DNA of 64,000 nucleotides from a virus: positions 1-64,000 of IMG/VR virus record IMGVR_UViG_3300047375_000952; one strand, given 5' to 3'. How positions within the stretch are numbered: position 1 is the first letter of the stretch; every line of letters begins with the position of its first letter. Positions 9,201 to 17,341 of the stretch are shown in pieces. Both the position numbers and the translations under genes were made by a program. Under the pieces are notes generated by a model that worked only from the letters and a program-made list of their open reading frames with translations, did not search any database and had not been told where the DNA came from.

Positions 9201-11083
9201 GTACTGACACAGACTTGTTCAAGGACGGCTTGACGGATGCTGGTACCGCATGGGCTCAGATTAACACTGCGCTCGGCGCTCTCGGCTCTGTCGTCATTGA
9301 AGGTGATCGACTCAGGATTGTCGCTACAGGCAACACTGAGGATGACTACATCAGAGTCTTAGAGGGTACTGCTAATGATCTTCTCGGCTTGTTTGGGGAT
9401 CAGACTGAAGTGGCGACTCTCGTTTCAGCAACCGCTCTTTCTTCTGCGGTCATGCAACACAGCTCAGCGAGCGTAGGCGCGGTGATGACGAGTGTTCTTC
9501 CCGTAGGCGGCTTCGGATCTCAGGGTATTTCTTACATCGAGAAGAACGCTATCGGTGAGAGCTTCGTTGCTTTCGAGTCTCTTACTACAGGCATCTCTTC
9601 AATCCTTTCTTTCGGCAGTGCTACAGCTTTTCTCAGGCACACCACGAGATTGGGTGTTGTTTCAGGTGACGGCGAAGTAGGTGAGAACGCTTATCAGGGC
9701 TTCTTCGTAACCTCTACAAACGCATCAGGATCGGGGTCTGCGAACACCTCAGTTCTTAATGACGGAACAGGTGCAGACGGCGTGATCGGTCAGACTTACG
9801 TTGACGCAGTGACAGGCTTCTCTTTCACGCTTCTCCCTAGAGTGGGCGCTCAGCCTTATCCTACAGGCGTCAACTCAACTCTGAGCTTCAAGGTTTCTCG
9901 TGCAATCAGGGCGAACGCTAACATCCCTGTGAGCGCGATTACAGGCGTGAGCCTCATCGTGTCAAACACGGTGGGTACAGAGGTTGGAGACACAGCGATC
10001 ATCGAGACATATCTTAAGGATGGTAAAGAGCCTTCTATCGGCACTCCGTACTTCATGGATGTGACTCGCAGAAAGACTGTTTACAACACAGGCATCTTCA
10101 ATCGTCTTTCTGACGTGGTTTCTGCTTACGGGCCTGTTGCTGTAGACAACCCACTTTCTCTCGGTGCGTACATTGCTTTCTTAAACGGAGCGCAGACCAT
10201 CGCTCTCAAGCAGATCCCTCTTGAAGAGGGTCAAGCTGAGCCTTCTGTCGCTCAGATGAGTCAGGCGCTCATCGAGGTTGAGGGAGAGATCGCTGTAGGT
10301 GTTTCTCCATCTGTGATCGTGCCTCTCATTCCAGCTTCTTCTGAGCTTCTTTCTGACATCTCAGTTCACTGTGATGTTCAGTCTAGCTTGAGATTCCGCT
10401 CTGAGCGCACAGCGATCTTGGGTGTTCCCGCAGGGACTTCACCTGAGCAAGCATCTACTCTCGCGAGGAACGTCAGAAATAGTCGAGTTCGCTTGATCTA
10501 TCCTGACATCGTGAGCCTCACTCTCACGGACACCAACGGCGTGTCTCAGAATGTGATTGTAGATGGTCGTTACCTCGCAGTTGCGTTGGCTTTCGTAACT
10601 ACCTCAGCGAACATCGACGTAGCTACGCCTTGGACGAACCGCACAGTGGTTGGCTTCAATGGGCTCTTGAGAAATCTTGATGCGGTTGACGCCAATAAGG
10701 CTGCTTCATCAGGTGTGACGATTCTTCAGCAACAGGGCGCAGTCTTGAACGTGCGTCAGGGTCTTACCACTGACGGAACTTCTATTCTTTCTAAGACTCC
10801 TACGGTAGTTCAGATCGCAGATGAGGTTCACCTCCGCGCTCGTAACCTTCTTAATGGTTACATTGGCGAGAAGTACCTCCCTAGCGTTGTTGGTCAAGTG
10901 GAGGGTCGCGTGAACATGATGTTTAAGGATCTCGTGAAAGAGCAGATTATTGACTCTTACACAGGTCTTTCTGTTGACCGCGATCCTGAAGACCCAACTG
11001 GGTTGCTTGTAGAGGTTTACTACAAGCCGATCTTCCCTCTCCTCTACATTCAGTTTACGTTCAACGTCCGTAGCTCAATCTAA
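6290..11083 (+). CDS. Tail sheath protein, exceptionally long (1597 residues)
   Basis: The contractile tail sheath subunit that surrounds the tube and shortens during DNA injection. The N-terminus (GGYAPPGVYTETVFE) and the C-terminal 230 residues (IVDGRYLAVALAF, ATPWTNR, IGEKYLPSVVGQVEGRVN, LYIQFTFNVRSSI) are typical of phage sheath proteins. Most sheaths are about 400-700 residues; the extra length is a central beta-rich insertion. At least three copies of a module ending in a VxISYFFN- or FATFYYNN-like strand start near residues 120, 312 and 484. The ATG at 6290 is preferred to 6284 because AGGAG at 6277 gives 8-nt spacing. The insertions probably decorate the outside of the tail. Confidence 0.9.
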   Translation: MAIRGGYAPPGVYTETVFESPTPQSNFSGRLPLLIGSGTETFAQNGITLVRGSSATVDQEIVEEDASGRVALSQNPNGTYNLGAFDGQTNVVRTLHWPIVTGDGSGSTATSAGSVSATINGSPVVVLAIKGADGLVTLSEAPNEGDDVRISYFFNRTDTFVDSEDITDQVSAETSDIFGASGSMEVGVNTRTLIITVDGTASVVELPLKPQNTTRENHLNAILGKINASSIGTLVASSYVDHKGSTNLKLVADGSILVGTGSANEVVGLFEGQRGSARNATFFTDQAPIVDGTNGGITTSEVSDVTLTVDGAPVIPVSLDPATGAVTLAQPPRVGQTVAISYFFNSFRDNFDYIPSRDVTSVNRVSLIPEGGGADSIFIEGVSWVLKDDKIYWGTFASVSEGTTQNGQVSFGRNQITATLKDERIFLAECTPVSDTSVVPPRVLPNVFKLPHQPTDGTGMGTPTSNTTKVIVRIGSNISDALENDPVDVVRVNPTDSTVTLSETVPFGQKVFATFYYNNIQDEFEIAGGGYEVTVASIGGSNVGTYSLSRSGLPLYGVSFEGKGSDLSLISLNFPSGSETLSDATLGSGRAVEETVSVQIGSFDPTPSIFVAPNPAPFAFISGNSDEFKITVDSNGENTINLSSPSTQGSSLFTYHVGNPLPYVPETDNADLGNDAISGDIFLKIDNVDVSVNLLAVANATATDFALAINTAFNAVGAKYYSMVTMGAVDLSSGRHNVLRVNYVGDANGATQHDLTLTAQAYDNASDVATEIETQIDDLANFNGAVDLNVSVEDGFLVFTLDGLEAGDTSGYIEFLSTGDDTDFALISGIDTDTGVGGAQTKFGILPVASFVSTDLSADSNALKDRLVLRNRTRVGANYTAPVQLGLEVTGGSLLAESGLELEEVLSARSSVVESPSLLLRVGRNAQSAVNGSPEITFYDGTNALFAQNNTLNLDISGETVSVTFSASGAGTDTDLFKDGLTDAGTAWAQINTALGALGSVVIEGDRLRIVATGNTEDDYIRVLEGTANDLLGLFGDQTEVATLVSATALSSAVMQHSSASVGAVMTSVLPVGGFGSQGISYIEKNAIGESFVAFESLTTGISSILSFGSATAFLRHTTRLGVVSGDGEVGENAYQGFFVTSTNASGSGSANTSVLNDGTGADGVIGQTYVDAVTGFSFTLLPRVGAQPYPTGVNSTLSFKVSRAIRANANIPVSAITGVSLIVSNTVGTEVGDTAIIETYLKDGKEPSIGTPYFMDVTRRKTVYNTGIFNRLSDVVSAYGPVAVDNPLSLGAYIAFLNGAQTIALKQIPLEEGQAEPSVAQMSQALIEVEGEIAVGVSPSVIVPLIPASSELLSDISVHCDVQSSLRFRSERTAILGVPAGTSPEQASTLARNVRNSRVRLIYPDIVSLTLTDTNGVSQNVIVDGRYLAVALAFVTTSANIDVATPWTNRTVVGFNGLLRNLDAVDANKAASSGVTILQQQGAVLNVRQGLTTDGTSILSKTPTVVQIADEVHLRARNLLNGYIGEKYLPSVVGQVEGRVNMMFKDLVKEQIIDSYTGLSVDRDPEDPTGLLVEVYYKPIFPLLYIQFTFNVRSSI

Positions 11084-11670
11084 GAGAGGTCTGACTTCCA
11101 ATATGATTGGAGGTCAAACTCTGAGCGCGTCACAGGGAGGTAGTGGAAGCCCACGTCTACCACTTCACCTTCAGTGACGCGCTCTCCGTTTACGCCCACT
11201 TTCTGATTGAAGATGGCTTTCTCTCCGCCCACAGCGAAGGTAGCGATCTCCTCAATCTTGTCTGACCAAGCCATTAAGAAACTAGCGCCCTCAAACGGGT
11301 TTCCCATGAAATCTGTCCTAAGTCCATAGGCGAACACAGGGATACTCAGATTGTCCGTGATTCGAGTGACTTGCATTACCTGTTCTCTCGTTAAGAACTG
11401 AGACTCATCAATGAAGATCACGTCATATGTGGTAGATTGTTTCAGTTGCTTCCTGAAGACGATCTCAAGAGGGTCGCAATTCTTAGAAAGAGGTACTGCT
11501 TCGTGCTTGAACCCGATTCGGGATGCAACCTGACCAACTCCATCTCTGCTCTCTGTTATGTCAGGTGCGAGGATAAGGAACTTCATTCCTCTTTCTGAAC
11601 AGGAATGGGCTCTCATAAGTAGGTTAGCAGACTTCCCAGCGTTGACGGTGGAGTAGATAAAAGTCAGCAT
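11080..11670 (-). CDS. tdk: Thymidine kinase, type II family, without zinc-site cysteines
   Basis: A 196-residue kinase converting thymidine to dTMP for dTTP supply. The P-loop-like STVNAGKS (7-14) matches bacterial TK1-type kinases, DESQFL (88-93) carries the catalytic Glu, and YGLRTDFMGNPFEGA is the family lasso-side motif. The four cysteines that bind structural zinc in most TK1 enzymes are absent: the usual CxxCG segment reads FAVGGEKAIFNQKV and the C-terminal pair is missing (YLPVTRSEF). The gene converges on the sheath gene with a 4-base overlap and shares its minus-strand operon with the sigma-like gene, whose stop it overlaps. Confidence 0.9.
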   Translation of the reverse strand: MLTFIYSTVNAGKSANLLMRAHSCSERGMKFLILAPDITESRDGVGQVASRIGFKHEAVPLSKNCDPLEIVFRKQLKQSTTYDVIFIDESQFLTREQVMQVTRITDNLSIPVFAYGLRTDFMGNPFEGASFLMAWSDKIEEIATFAVGGEKAIFNQKVGVNGERVTEGEVVDVGFHYLPVTRSEFDLQSYWKSDLS

Positions 11671-12353
11671 GGGCTCATTTCACTTTCCATGTAGGGTTGG
11701 AGGATCTTTCTGATCTCACTGATATACTTGTTTACCTTACGAGAGTCGATGCTTCTTCGCCTAGATATGTGGCTAATCTTATGGCCGTCTAACAGGTCAT
11801 CATAAATCTCTGCTTGTTCTTTCTTAAGGAGATTCCTGAGCTCACTGAAATACATCACGTCTTCCGCAGAGGACTCTTCGCACCCTCCGATATTGTGGTC
11901 TTCATTCTCAATCGTGTCTTCTTTCCCATAGACTTCGCCATAGGTTTTCTTTCCAATCTTATTAACGTAGTTGATAGTGACGCACTTGGAGACCATAACG
12001 ACGTAGGTGCTGAACGCAGACTTGCTCTCATCAAAGGGGCATTTACCACTGTTTCTGATGATGATTCCTTTGTAGACTTCTTGGAGAACATCTTCAGGAT
12101 CACACCTGTTGTCGAGGCACATTTTAGAGCAGTGCTTTAGGAAGATCTTCTTAACCTCATTGTGTCTCAGGCTGAGGTCGATTCCCTTAGCACTTCTTTC
12201 TTCTCTCTTCTTGGTCTTGTTTGTGTTGATCACTCTGAGAGGGGCTGAGTGTGCTTTTTTCTGTGGTTTCTTAAAGGAGAAAGAGGATAGTGCTATCACC
12301 CCTATCTGCCATTTTTTCAGCTTAGGGCGCTCTGCATTAGTATATGTAAGCAT
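11664..12353 (-). CDS. RNA polymerase sigma-factor-like protein
   Basis: A 229-residue protein. Residues about 83-130 (DPEDVLQEVYKGI followed by the aromatic- and hydroxyl-rich FSTYVVMVSKCVTIN) resemble sigma-70 family region 2, which binds the RNA polymerase clamp and the -10 element. The C-terminal 50 residues (ISHISRRRSIDSRKVNKYISEIRKIL) read as a region-4-like helix-turn-helix. The first 65 residues are basic and probably disordered. The SD GGAGGA fits the start at 12353. T4 gp55 is a precedent for a phage sigma factor directing late transcription. It could read the TTTAT boxes found across this window; that link is inference. Confidence 0.65.
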   Translation of the reverse strand: MLTYTNAERPKLKKWQIGVIALSSFSFKKPQKKAHSAPLRVINTNKTKKREERSAKGIDLSLRHNEVKKIFLKHCSKMCLDNRCDPEDVLQEVYKGIIIRNSGKCPFDESKSAFSTYVVMVSKCVTINYVNKIGKKTYGEVYGKEDTIENEDHNIGGCEESSAEDVMYFSELRNLLKKEQAEIYDDLLDGHKISHISRRRSIDSRKVNKYISEIRKILQPYMESEMSPC

Positions 12354-12417
12354 TGAGTTGGTGTCCTCCTCGGGATAATGACTTCAACAGCTAATCTTTA
12401 CTAAGAAAGGATGTCAA

Positions 12418-13452
12418 GTGGATATTTCTGACTTGATCCGAACACTTGAGAGGCTAGAAGAGCAAAAGCTCCTCTCTCCAAGAGAATTTCTATCCTCTCA
12501 GGGGCTTGATAAAGCCTCTGAGACACTCTCCCTCTATGAGAAGGGTCTTGAGTACGGCTTGCCTCAAGATGCGCTCAAATCCCTCTTCTCTAAGCCTGAG
12601 TCTGCACCTGTTTCGATACCTGATCCCGAACCTGAAACCTCACTTGATGTGGATGGGGTCTTACGTGATCTGTCAGAGGTAGTGGTAGGCGAGGCGAGTG
12701 AGCCTAAGAGTTGGTTCTTGAACGACTCTGAGATACACCTCTTTCTGTCGAGCCTAGCACACGATAACAACATCAGCATCTCGGGTCTTCAGATTTGCTG
12801 TCTAGCTGACGTTGAACCTACAAAGGGTGTGCTTCGGAAGATCACAAGCGAGTTGGACTTAGTGGGCTTTAAGAGTCGCTTAGAGAACGACCCTACTAGA
12901 CCTATCAGGACTCGAACGCGCTTCTACACGGTTGATCTCTCTCAGCTCGATGGACTCTCTGATCTGTGGGTCTTCTTGATTGAGCGCCGAGAGGCAAAGA
13001 GTTGGAAAGTGCCTATCGCGCTCTATGACTACCTCGACGGTACGGAATCGGGCTTCCGCTTTGTCAATGACGCTTTAGGGGAAGACGTCAGCATCGTTCT
13101 TCAGAGTTACAACTTCGACCGCTTCCGTAACACGCTCAGACCGCTCTACAAGAAAGTCTATGGTGAGTCGCTTGATACTCTCGTCAAGAATGACGGCATG
13201 AATAAGTTCCTTCTTTCTACGGCGATGATGATGGCTTTCCCTATGACTCCACTTAAGAGGCTCGTGGCGGAAAGAGTAGATGATCCTGAGAGGCGGTCAG
13301 AGATCAAGGCTCTCGTTAGAAAGACTCTTCAGCAGATCAAGGTGTCTCAGAGTATCTTTGATGATGATTGGACTTCCCTTGACTCTACTATCTCAGGGTT
13401 TGTATACCTCATCGCCTGTATGATTATAGACTACAACATCAGCGGAGACTAA
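12418..13452 (+). CDS. Hypothetical protein, 344 residues, before transglycosylase/primase
   Basis: The GTG start is supported by AGAAAGG seven bases upstream. It is acidic, with a low-complexity Pro/Glu linker around residues 58-80 (IPDPEPE). An N-terminal helical region and a C-terminal folded region contain a methionine-rich hydrophobic helix (STAMMMAFPM). No catalytic motif was recognised. Five bases separate it from the transglycosylase gene and the primase follows, so it may be a replication or lysis partner. Function unknown. Confidence 0.5.
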   Translation: MDISDLIRTLERLEEQKLLSPREFLSSQGLDKASETLSLYEKGLEYGLPQDALKSLFSKPESAPVSIPDPEPETSLDVDGVLRDLSEVVVGEASEPKSWFLNDSEIHLFLSSLAHDNNISISGLQICCLADVEPTKGVLRKITSELDLVGFKSRLENDPTRPIRTRTRFYTVDLSQLDGLSDLWVFLIERREAKSWKVPIALYDYLDGTESGFRFVNDALGEDVSIVLQSYNFDRFRNTLRPLYKKVYGESLDTLVKNDGMNKFLLSTAMMMAFPMTPLKRLVAERVDDPERRSEIKALVRKTLQQIKVSQSIFDDDWTSLDSTISGFVYLIACMIIDYNISGD

Positions 13453-13457
13453 GACCA

Positions 13458-14219
13458 ATGCTTTCATTTATCCTCGCATCTTCCATTTCAATGCAGTGCT
13501 TTATTGACCACATGATTACCGCGTCAAGCATCGAGATCCTTAAGCCCTTCAGGACTCATGTGGGTCGCCCTATGAGAAACCGTCGTTTCCTTGAGAATCT
13601 CTACAAGCTCTCTCTTAAGGAGAGTGAAGGCGAAAGCCTCGACGTGCGCTACTTCGCTCTTGCTTGGATGGAGAGTCGCTTACGCCCCTTCCCGAGATTG
13701 GGAGATCGAGGTCAGGCTTGTGGGATCTTTCAGATTCACGCTCGGCACTCATACCCTCTCTTTCGTAGGAAGAGAGGGTATGTAGGTTGGGATGCGAAAG
13801 ACCCTGATAATAAGCGCCTTATAAGGCGTGAATGTAATAAGCTAAGGGGAGTAACTTACGCTGTGGAAACTATGTCTAAGTTGCTCGATATTCTTGATCG
13901 AAAGGGTAAGCCCTCCTGTCACCATAACAGCGGAGTTTACGGCACTTGTGACGAGTGGTACGATGAGCGCGTTGACTTTTGGATTGCATTTTTCGAGACT
14001 TCTAAATTTGTTTGTGATGAAAGGGTTCAGAACACTATGGCTATGATGAGAACAGGATCTCCCACACCTACCGCCCCGATTGATAAGATTCAAGGCTACC
14101 TTGATTACATGGCGGGTAAAGAGCCTCAGAATAAAGACAGCGAAGTCTATATGTCGGGCTATAACCTCGCTGAGAAAGTAAAGAATGGAGAGGAGACAGC
14201 ACCCTCATGGGCGGTGTGA
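13458..14219 (+). CDS. Lytic transglycosylase-like (SLT / GH23) protein
   Basis: A 253-residue protein with a short hydrophobic N-terminus that could be a weak signal or anchor. Residues 66-100 match the soluble lytic transglycosylase core: ALAWMESRLRPF with putative catalytic E72, then GDRGQACGIFQIHARHSYP, the GxxGxFQ signature. Such enzymes cleave the MurNAc-GlcNAc bond of peptidoglycan. The remainder has paired cysteines (CHHNSGVYGTC) that could form a disulfide in the periplasm. It may act as the endolysin or as an entry enzyme; no adjacent holin is obvious. The end overlaps the primase start by 13 bases. Confidence 0.75.
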   Translation: MLSFILASSISMQCFIDHMITASSIEILKPFRTHVGRPMRNRRFLENLYKLSLKESEGESLDVRYFALAWMESRLRPFPRLGDRGQACGIFQIHARHSYPLFRRKRGYVGWDAKDPDNKRLIRRECNKLRGVTYAVETMSKLLDILDRKGKPSCHHNSGVYGTCDEWYDERVDFWIAFFETSKFVCDERVQNTMAMMRTGSPTPTAPIDKIQGYLDYMAGKEPQNKDSEVYMSGYNLAEKVKNGEETAPSWAV

Positions 14220-14884
14220 CCTCTTGGCTTGAGCAAGGCTTCAATCCCCTCTCTTCTCAGCACAAGAAGTACCTTAAGAAGAGGGGGGTTGATCGGAACT
14301 CCTCTGTTTCTTTCTACACATGGGATTCCCCTAAGTCGTCTTGCCCTTGCGAGAGGTTCATCGCTAACTTTGGCTACACAGGACGTAGGCTTCAAGGTAA
14401 CTTGATCACACCTATCTATTCACCTAGAGGCGCGCTGTTGGGTATGGAAGCTCGACACCTCGATAACGGCAATAAGAAAGTCCTTCAGTATCGGACTGAT
14501 CAGGCTCAGTGGAATCCCTACTTTCTAGGCGCTCCAAGAGCCTTTGAGACTCTCTATGAGGGCTACGATCTGTGGGTAGTTGAGGGGATCTTTGACATGA
14601 TCGCCCTAGAGAAAGTCGTGCCTAACTCTGATGCAGTTATCTCTACGCTCAGGGCGGGTATGGACAACAACTCAGTCAACATGATCTCTCGCTTCATTAC
14701 GCCCCGAAACTCGATCTACATCGCCTACGATAACGATGAGACAGGACGTAAGAAAGCCGATTGGCTCAAGGCCAAGTTGACGGCGCTCGGCGGTCGTGTT
14801 TACCTGTGCAACTACAGAGGGAAAGATCCCAATGAGGTTTGGTCTACGGGTGGCGAGGCTCTGATGAGAAGGTACTTCTCTTAG
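14207..14884 (+). CDS. DnaG-like primase catalytic (Toprim) protein
   Basis: A 225-residue protein equal to the catalytic core of a DnaG-type primase. It has an N-terminal RNA-polymerase-like part (GNLITPIYSPRGALLGMEAR) followed by a Toprim domain: VVEGIFDMIAL with E126, AYDNDETGRKKA with D175/D177, and KDPNEVW. It would make RNA primers for lagging-strand synthesis. The N-terminal zinc-binding domain and C-terminal helicase-interaction domain of bacterial DnaG are missing, as in other stand-alone phage primases. It converges with the next minus-strand gene, overlapping by 4 bases. Confidence 0.85.
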   Translation: MGGVTSWLEQGFNPLSSQHKKYLKKRGVDRNSSVSFYTWDSPKSSCPCERFIANFGYTGRRLQGNLITPIYSPRGALLGMEARHLDNGNKKVLQYRTDQAQWNPYFLGAPRAFETLYEGYDLWVVEGIFDMIALEKVVPNSDAVISTLRAGMDNNSVNMISRFITPRNSIYIAYDNDETGRKKADWLKAKLTALGGRVYLCNYRGKDPNEVWSTGGEALMRRYFS

Positions 14885-15954
14885 AGCATAGAGACATCAT
14901 CTCGCCAAGGCTGTCCGTCTACGATGACTTTTCTGAGAATGTCTTTTGCGATGTCTTCAGGGAGGTTCTTAAGAAGAGGGTGCTTCCTGAGATGAGGGAG
15001 AATCTTCCTCAGCGCCGAGAGACGAGTCAGGGTGTTCATCTGAGCATGGCTTGCGCTCGCTACGTCTGCCAAGAGAATGAAGATTCTTTCTTCATCACTA
15101 CCCATTTCAGGAACGCCGTACAAAGCCCTAGCGACGTGCCCACCCGCGAGCGCGTTGAGCTGATGATACAAGTCCCAAGTGTGGAACTCACTAAGATTGA
15201 CGTACTGACCCCCATCTTGTCGAGTCCTACGAGTCCTACGAGTCCTAGACTTCTTAGGTTGCTCGAACTTAGCGAGTGCTTCGAGTTGCTTCGTGGAAAG
15301 AGATCTGCCGTTGGCGACTTGATCTCGGATACTCTCTAGGAAAGAGTTGCCTTGATTCATCTTAGAAAGAACTGCGTTGATCCTGTCGATTGTCGCCTGA
15401 TCTATCGGTTGAGGGTTGGCAAGTTTGTTCTCAATCTTAGTGATAGCATTGATTTGATTTTGGGTGAGTCCCCCTCGCCTCTTAAGATGATCTTGTAGAG
15501 ACTTGATAAAGCGGTCATTCGGCATTTGCGCTTGGATAGCGTCTAGCCGAGCTTTTAGTCCTGGATTACGAGGGCTAGGGGCTTGGGGTGAGCTGTTGCT
15601 TCCTACGAGCTTCCCTGTCACCCATCGCTGAAAGCGGTTCTTATCTGAAGGGTCTTTCATGTCAAAGATACCCTCAACATTTATGCGCTCTTCTTTAAGT
15701 TTGCTCGCGATGTGAGACGCCCCGATTTCTGCGGGTAAATCCCCATCTACAAGGCTAAGACCAAATCCTGATCCGAAAGGGGCGAGCCAACCTTTGAACT
15801 CTAGTCCGTCTAATAAGAAAGAGCTTGGTCTACTGTTGTCATCAACGTCTACCATTCTTACTGTGTTGATGCGAATGCCGAGCGTTGATTGAATCTCTCT
15901 CGGGGTGTCATCTCCGCCCATGATCTGTACTGATGTGGAGAGTACTCTAGACAT
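14881..15954 (-). CDS. Repeat-module protein, 357 residues
   Basis: No enzyme motif was recognised. Residues about 135-232 contain two to three copies of a roughly 45-residue module: a helix, then FxxSLxxx...G-x-LSxxQxxAxxKxE (for example FIKSLQDHLKRRGGLTQNQ and FLESIRDQVANGRSLSTKQ). The same module is repeated in the protein encoded at 38289-39659. A basic stretch (KKSRTRRTRRTR) follows, coded by a short DNA repeat (GAGTCCTAC), then a helical C-terminal domain. The upstream region has a minus-strand CTTTATC box and a small hairpin. It is probably a binding protein; a helicase- or capsid-associated role cannot be told apart. Confidence 0.5.
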   Translation of the reverse strand: MSRVLSTSVQIMGGDDTPREIQSTLGIRINTVRMVDVDDNSRPSSFLLDGLEFKGWLAPFGSGFGLSLVDGDLPAEIGASHIASKLKEERINVEGIFDMKDPSDKNRFQRWVTGKLVGSNSSPQAPSPRNPGLKARLDAIQAQMPNDRFIKSLQDHLKRRGGLTQNQINAITKIENKLANPQPIDQATIDRINAVLSKMNQGNSFLESIRDQVANGRSLSTKQLEALAKFEQPKKSRTRRTRRTRQDGGQYVNLSEFHTWDLYHQLNALAGGHVARALYGVPEMGSDEERIFILLADVASASHAQMNTLTRLSALRKILPHLRKHPLLKNLPEDIAKDILRKVIVDGQPWRDDVSML

Positions 15955-16163
15955 CTTCTGATCCTTTCTGTCTGTGGTGTTACTCTTTCATATAAGAAAG
16001 ATAAAGCGTCTATAGGTCTAGGCCACGATTATTTCATAGATGATGCATAAGCACATCTGTAGTTCTTCTGAGTAGAAACAGCTCATAACTTACCTCCTTT
16101 AATAGAGTCTTTATGTTCTCACATTCAGAGAATGATAAACGATCAACCACATAGAGGTGAGAC
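15955..16163. promoter_or_regulatory. Divergent intergenic region with boxes on both strands
   Basis: The 209-base gap between diverging genes has a minus-strand CTTTATC box (GATAAAG at 16000-16006) followed by a CTTTC/GAAAG hairpin (15985-16000), and a plus-strand CTTTATG box (16109-16115). It also contains a 22-codon minus-strand ORF with a perfect AAGGAGGT site, listed separately. The GTGAG before the plus-strand start can pair with the CTCAC just after the box. Confidence 0.45.
16018..16086 (-). CDS. Possible 22-residue peptide
   Basis: A short ORF preceded by AAAGGAGGTAAGTT, an ideal Shine-Dalgarno at proper spacing, which is stronger than most sites here. The translated peptide has an acidic start and a hydrophobic, cysteine-containing end (CLCIIYEIIVA). 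It ends just before the promoter box of the following minus-strand gene, so it could be a leader peptide. Existence is uncertain because the ORF is so short. Confidence 0.35.
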   Translation of the reverse strand: MSCFYSEELQMCLCIIYEIIVA

Positions 16164-17321
16164 ATGAACATTACGGCTTTGATTAAGATCTCTGCGGAGA
16201 TTCCACATGGTGCGGTCAGTCAGGTGACGGGTGACTACCTTCTTTCTATGGCGGAGGCGGAGAGGGAGCATAATGCTCGCGTAGCTTTTCTTTCTGAGAG
16301 GGGATCTCGTGTTGCGAGTCAGCCTTCAGAGTATTGGCAGAGGGCTTTCGCTACACACAAATGGGCTACTCAGACCCCTTACGCCTCAGACACCGTTGAG
16401 TTATACACAGAGGCTCTAGAGTCGCATCACAATAATCGTGTTGCTAGTGTGGGGGGGGCTTCTTTAACAAATCTTATTGACTCTTATCCTCTTTTGAAGA
16501 GAGTTATTTCTGCGGCAGCTCAACAAGATGCGAAGCTACGAGGGAGGGATCTCAAGAGAACTCAGGACAGAGCTCCGAAAGCAGAGGGCAGAAAAAGCGA
16601 TAGGAAGCAAGAGCGACTTGAAGCGCAAAACTTAAATCCTAAAGCCGAGCTGGCGAGGCTTGAGAACGAATACAAGGATGACTCAACGAATAAAGTGAGA
16701 AGGAACGCGATTATCAAGAAGGTCAAAGCTATGATCAGAGGTGGTAAGAAAATCTCTCAAACACCGAGATTGAAGGCTCTTATAGATAAATGGAATGATT
16801 ATCTTAATGGGAAGACGCTTCTTAAAGATCCGAGCTATGACCGTGATAGTGGTAGGGGTAGCGAGGAGGTTCAATGGAACACATTAATGAACAAAGAAGA
16901 GACTAGAGAATACGCTATAGGAAAGAGAACTGAACTTTGGGTTAAGCCCTTATTTACCTTAGCTAAGAAAGAGATCGGATCCAGCGACTCTGAGGGCGAC
17001 AAGTCAGAGGGTGATTCAGCTCCTAAGTCAGAGGGTGGTTCAGCTCCTAAGTCAGATGGCGCAGATGGCGCGAAGAAAGAAGTGTCTGAAGAGGATAAGA
17101 AAAAGAAGCTCCTTGACGGCATAAAAGACCCTAAAAAGAAGGCGAAAGCAGAGGCAATGTTAAGTGAAGGTAAAGATGCTGACGAAGTGAGAAAGTATCT
17201 CTTTGGTAAGAGTAAAGGTTCAGCAAAGCCCACCGAAGAGAGTGTTACGGGAACTGACGCAGAAGTTGATGTCGAAGTATCTGCTAAAACGGCAAGCTTA
17301 GATTTCGACATCATCTTTTAA
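16164..17321 (+). CDS. Putative packaged/virion protein with low-complexity linker
   Basis: A 385-residue, highly charged protein. The N-terminal 110 residues contain RVAF, RVASQ and RVASV motifs. The middle is lysine- and arginine-rich with long helices. Residues about 275-300 hold a near-repeat SEGDSAPK/SEGGSAPK, coded by tandem 27-base DNA repeats. The end (KTASLDFDIIF) resembles the acidic-hydrophobic tail of the protein at 27406-29337 (KASDLDIFDEIAL). No enzymatic domain was recognised. The RVA motifs suggest the same targeting class as other proteins here. SOD follows after a 20-base gap and may be co-transcribed. Confidence 0.5.
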   Translation: MNITALIKISAEIPHGAVSQVTGDYLLSMAEAEREHNARVAFLSERGSRVASQPSEYWQRAFATHKWATQTPYASDTVELYTEALESHHNNRVASVGGASLTNLIDSYPLLKRVISAAAQQDAKLRGRDLKRTQDRAPKAEGRKSDRKQERLEAQNLNPKAELARLENEYKDDSTNKVRRNAIIKKVKAMIRGGKKISQTPRLKALIDKWNDYLNGKTLLKDPSYDRDSGRGSEEVQWNTLMNKEETREYAIGKRTELWVKPLFTLAKKEIGSSDSEGDKSEGDSAPKSEGGSAPKSDGADGAKKEVSEEDKKKKLLDGIKDPKKKAKAEAMLSEGKDADEVRKYLFGKSKGSAKPTEESVTGTDAEVDVEVSAKTASLDFDIIF

Positions 17322-17341
17322 GAAAGAAAGAGCGGTTTCTC

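Noticed and set aside
14839-15339. Plus-strand ORF of 166 residues antisense to the repeat-module gene
   Set aside because: It has no RBS, overlaps the primase end and the full length of a well-supported minus-strand gene with repeated modules, and its composition is unlike a real protein.
16871-17314. Minus-strand 147-residue ORF antisense to the low-complexity gene
   Set aside because: Serine- and leucine-rich translation reflects the complementary strand of a Lys/Glu/Ser-rich gene; there is no RBS.
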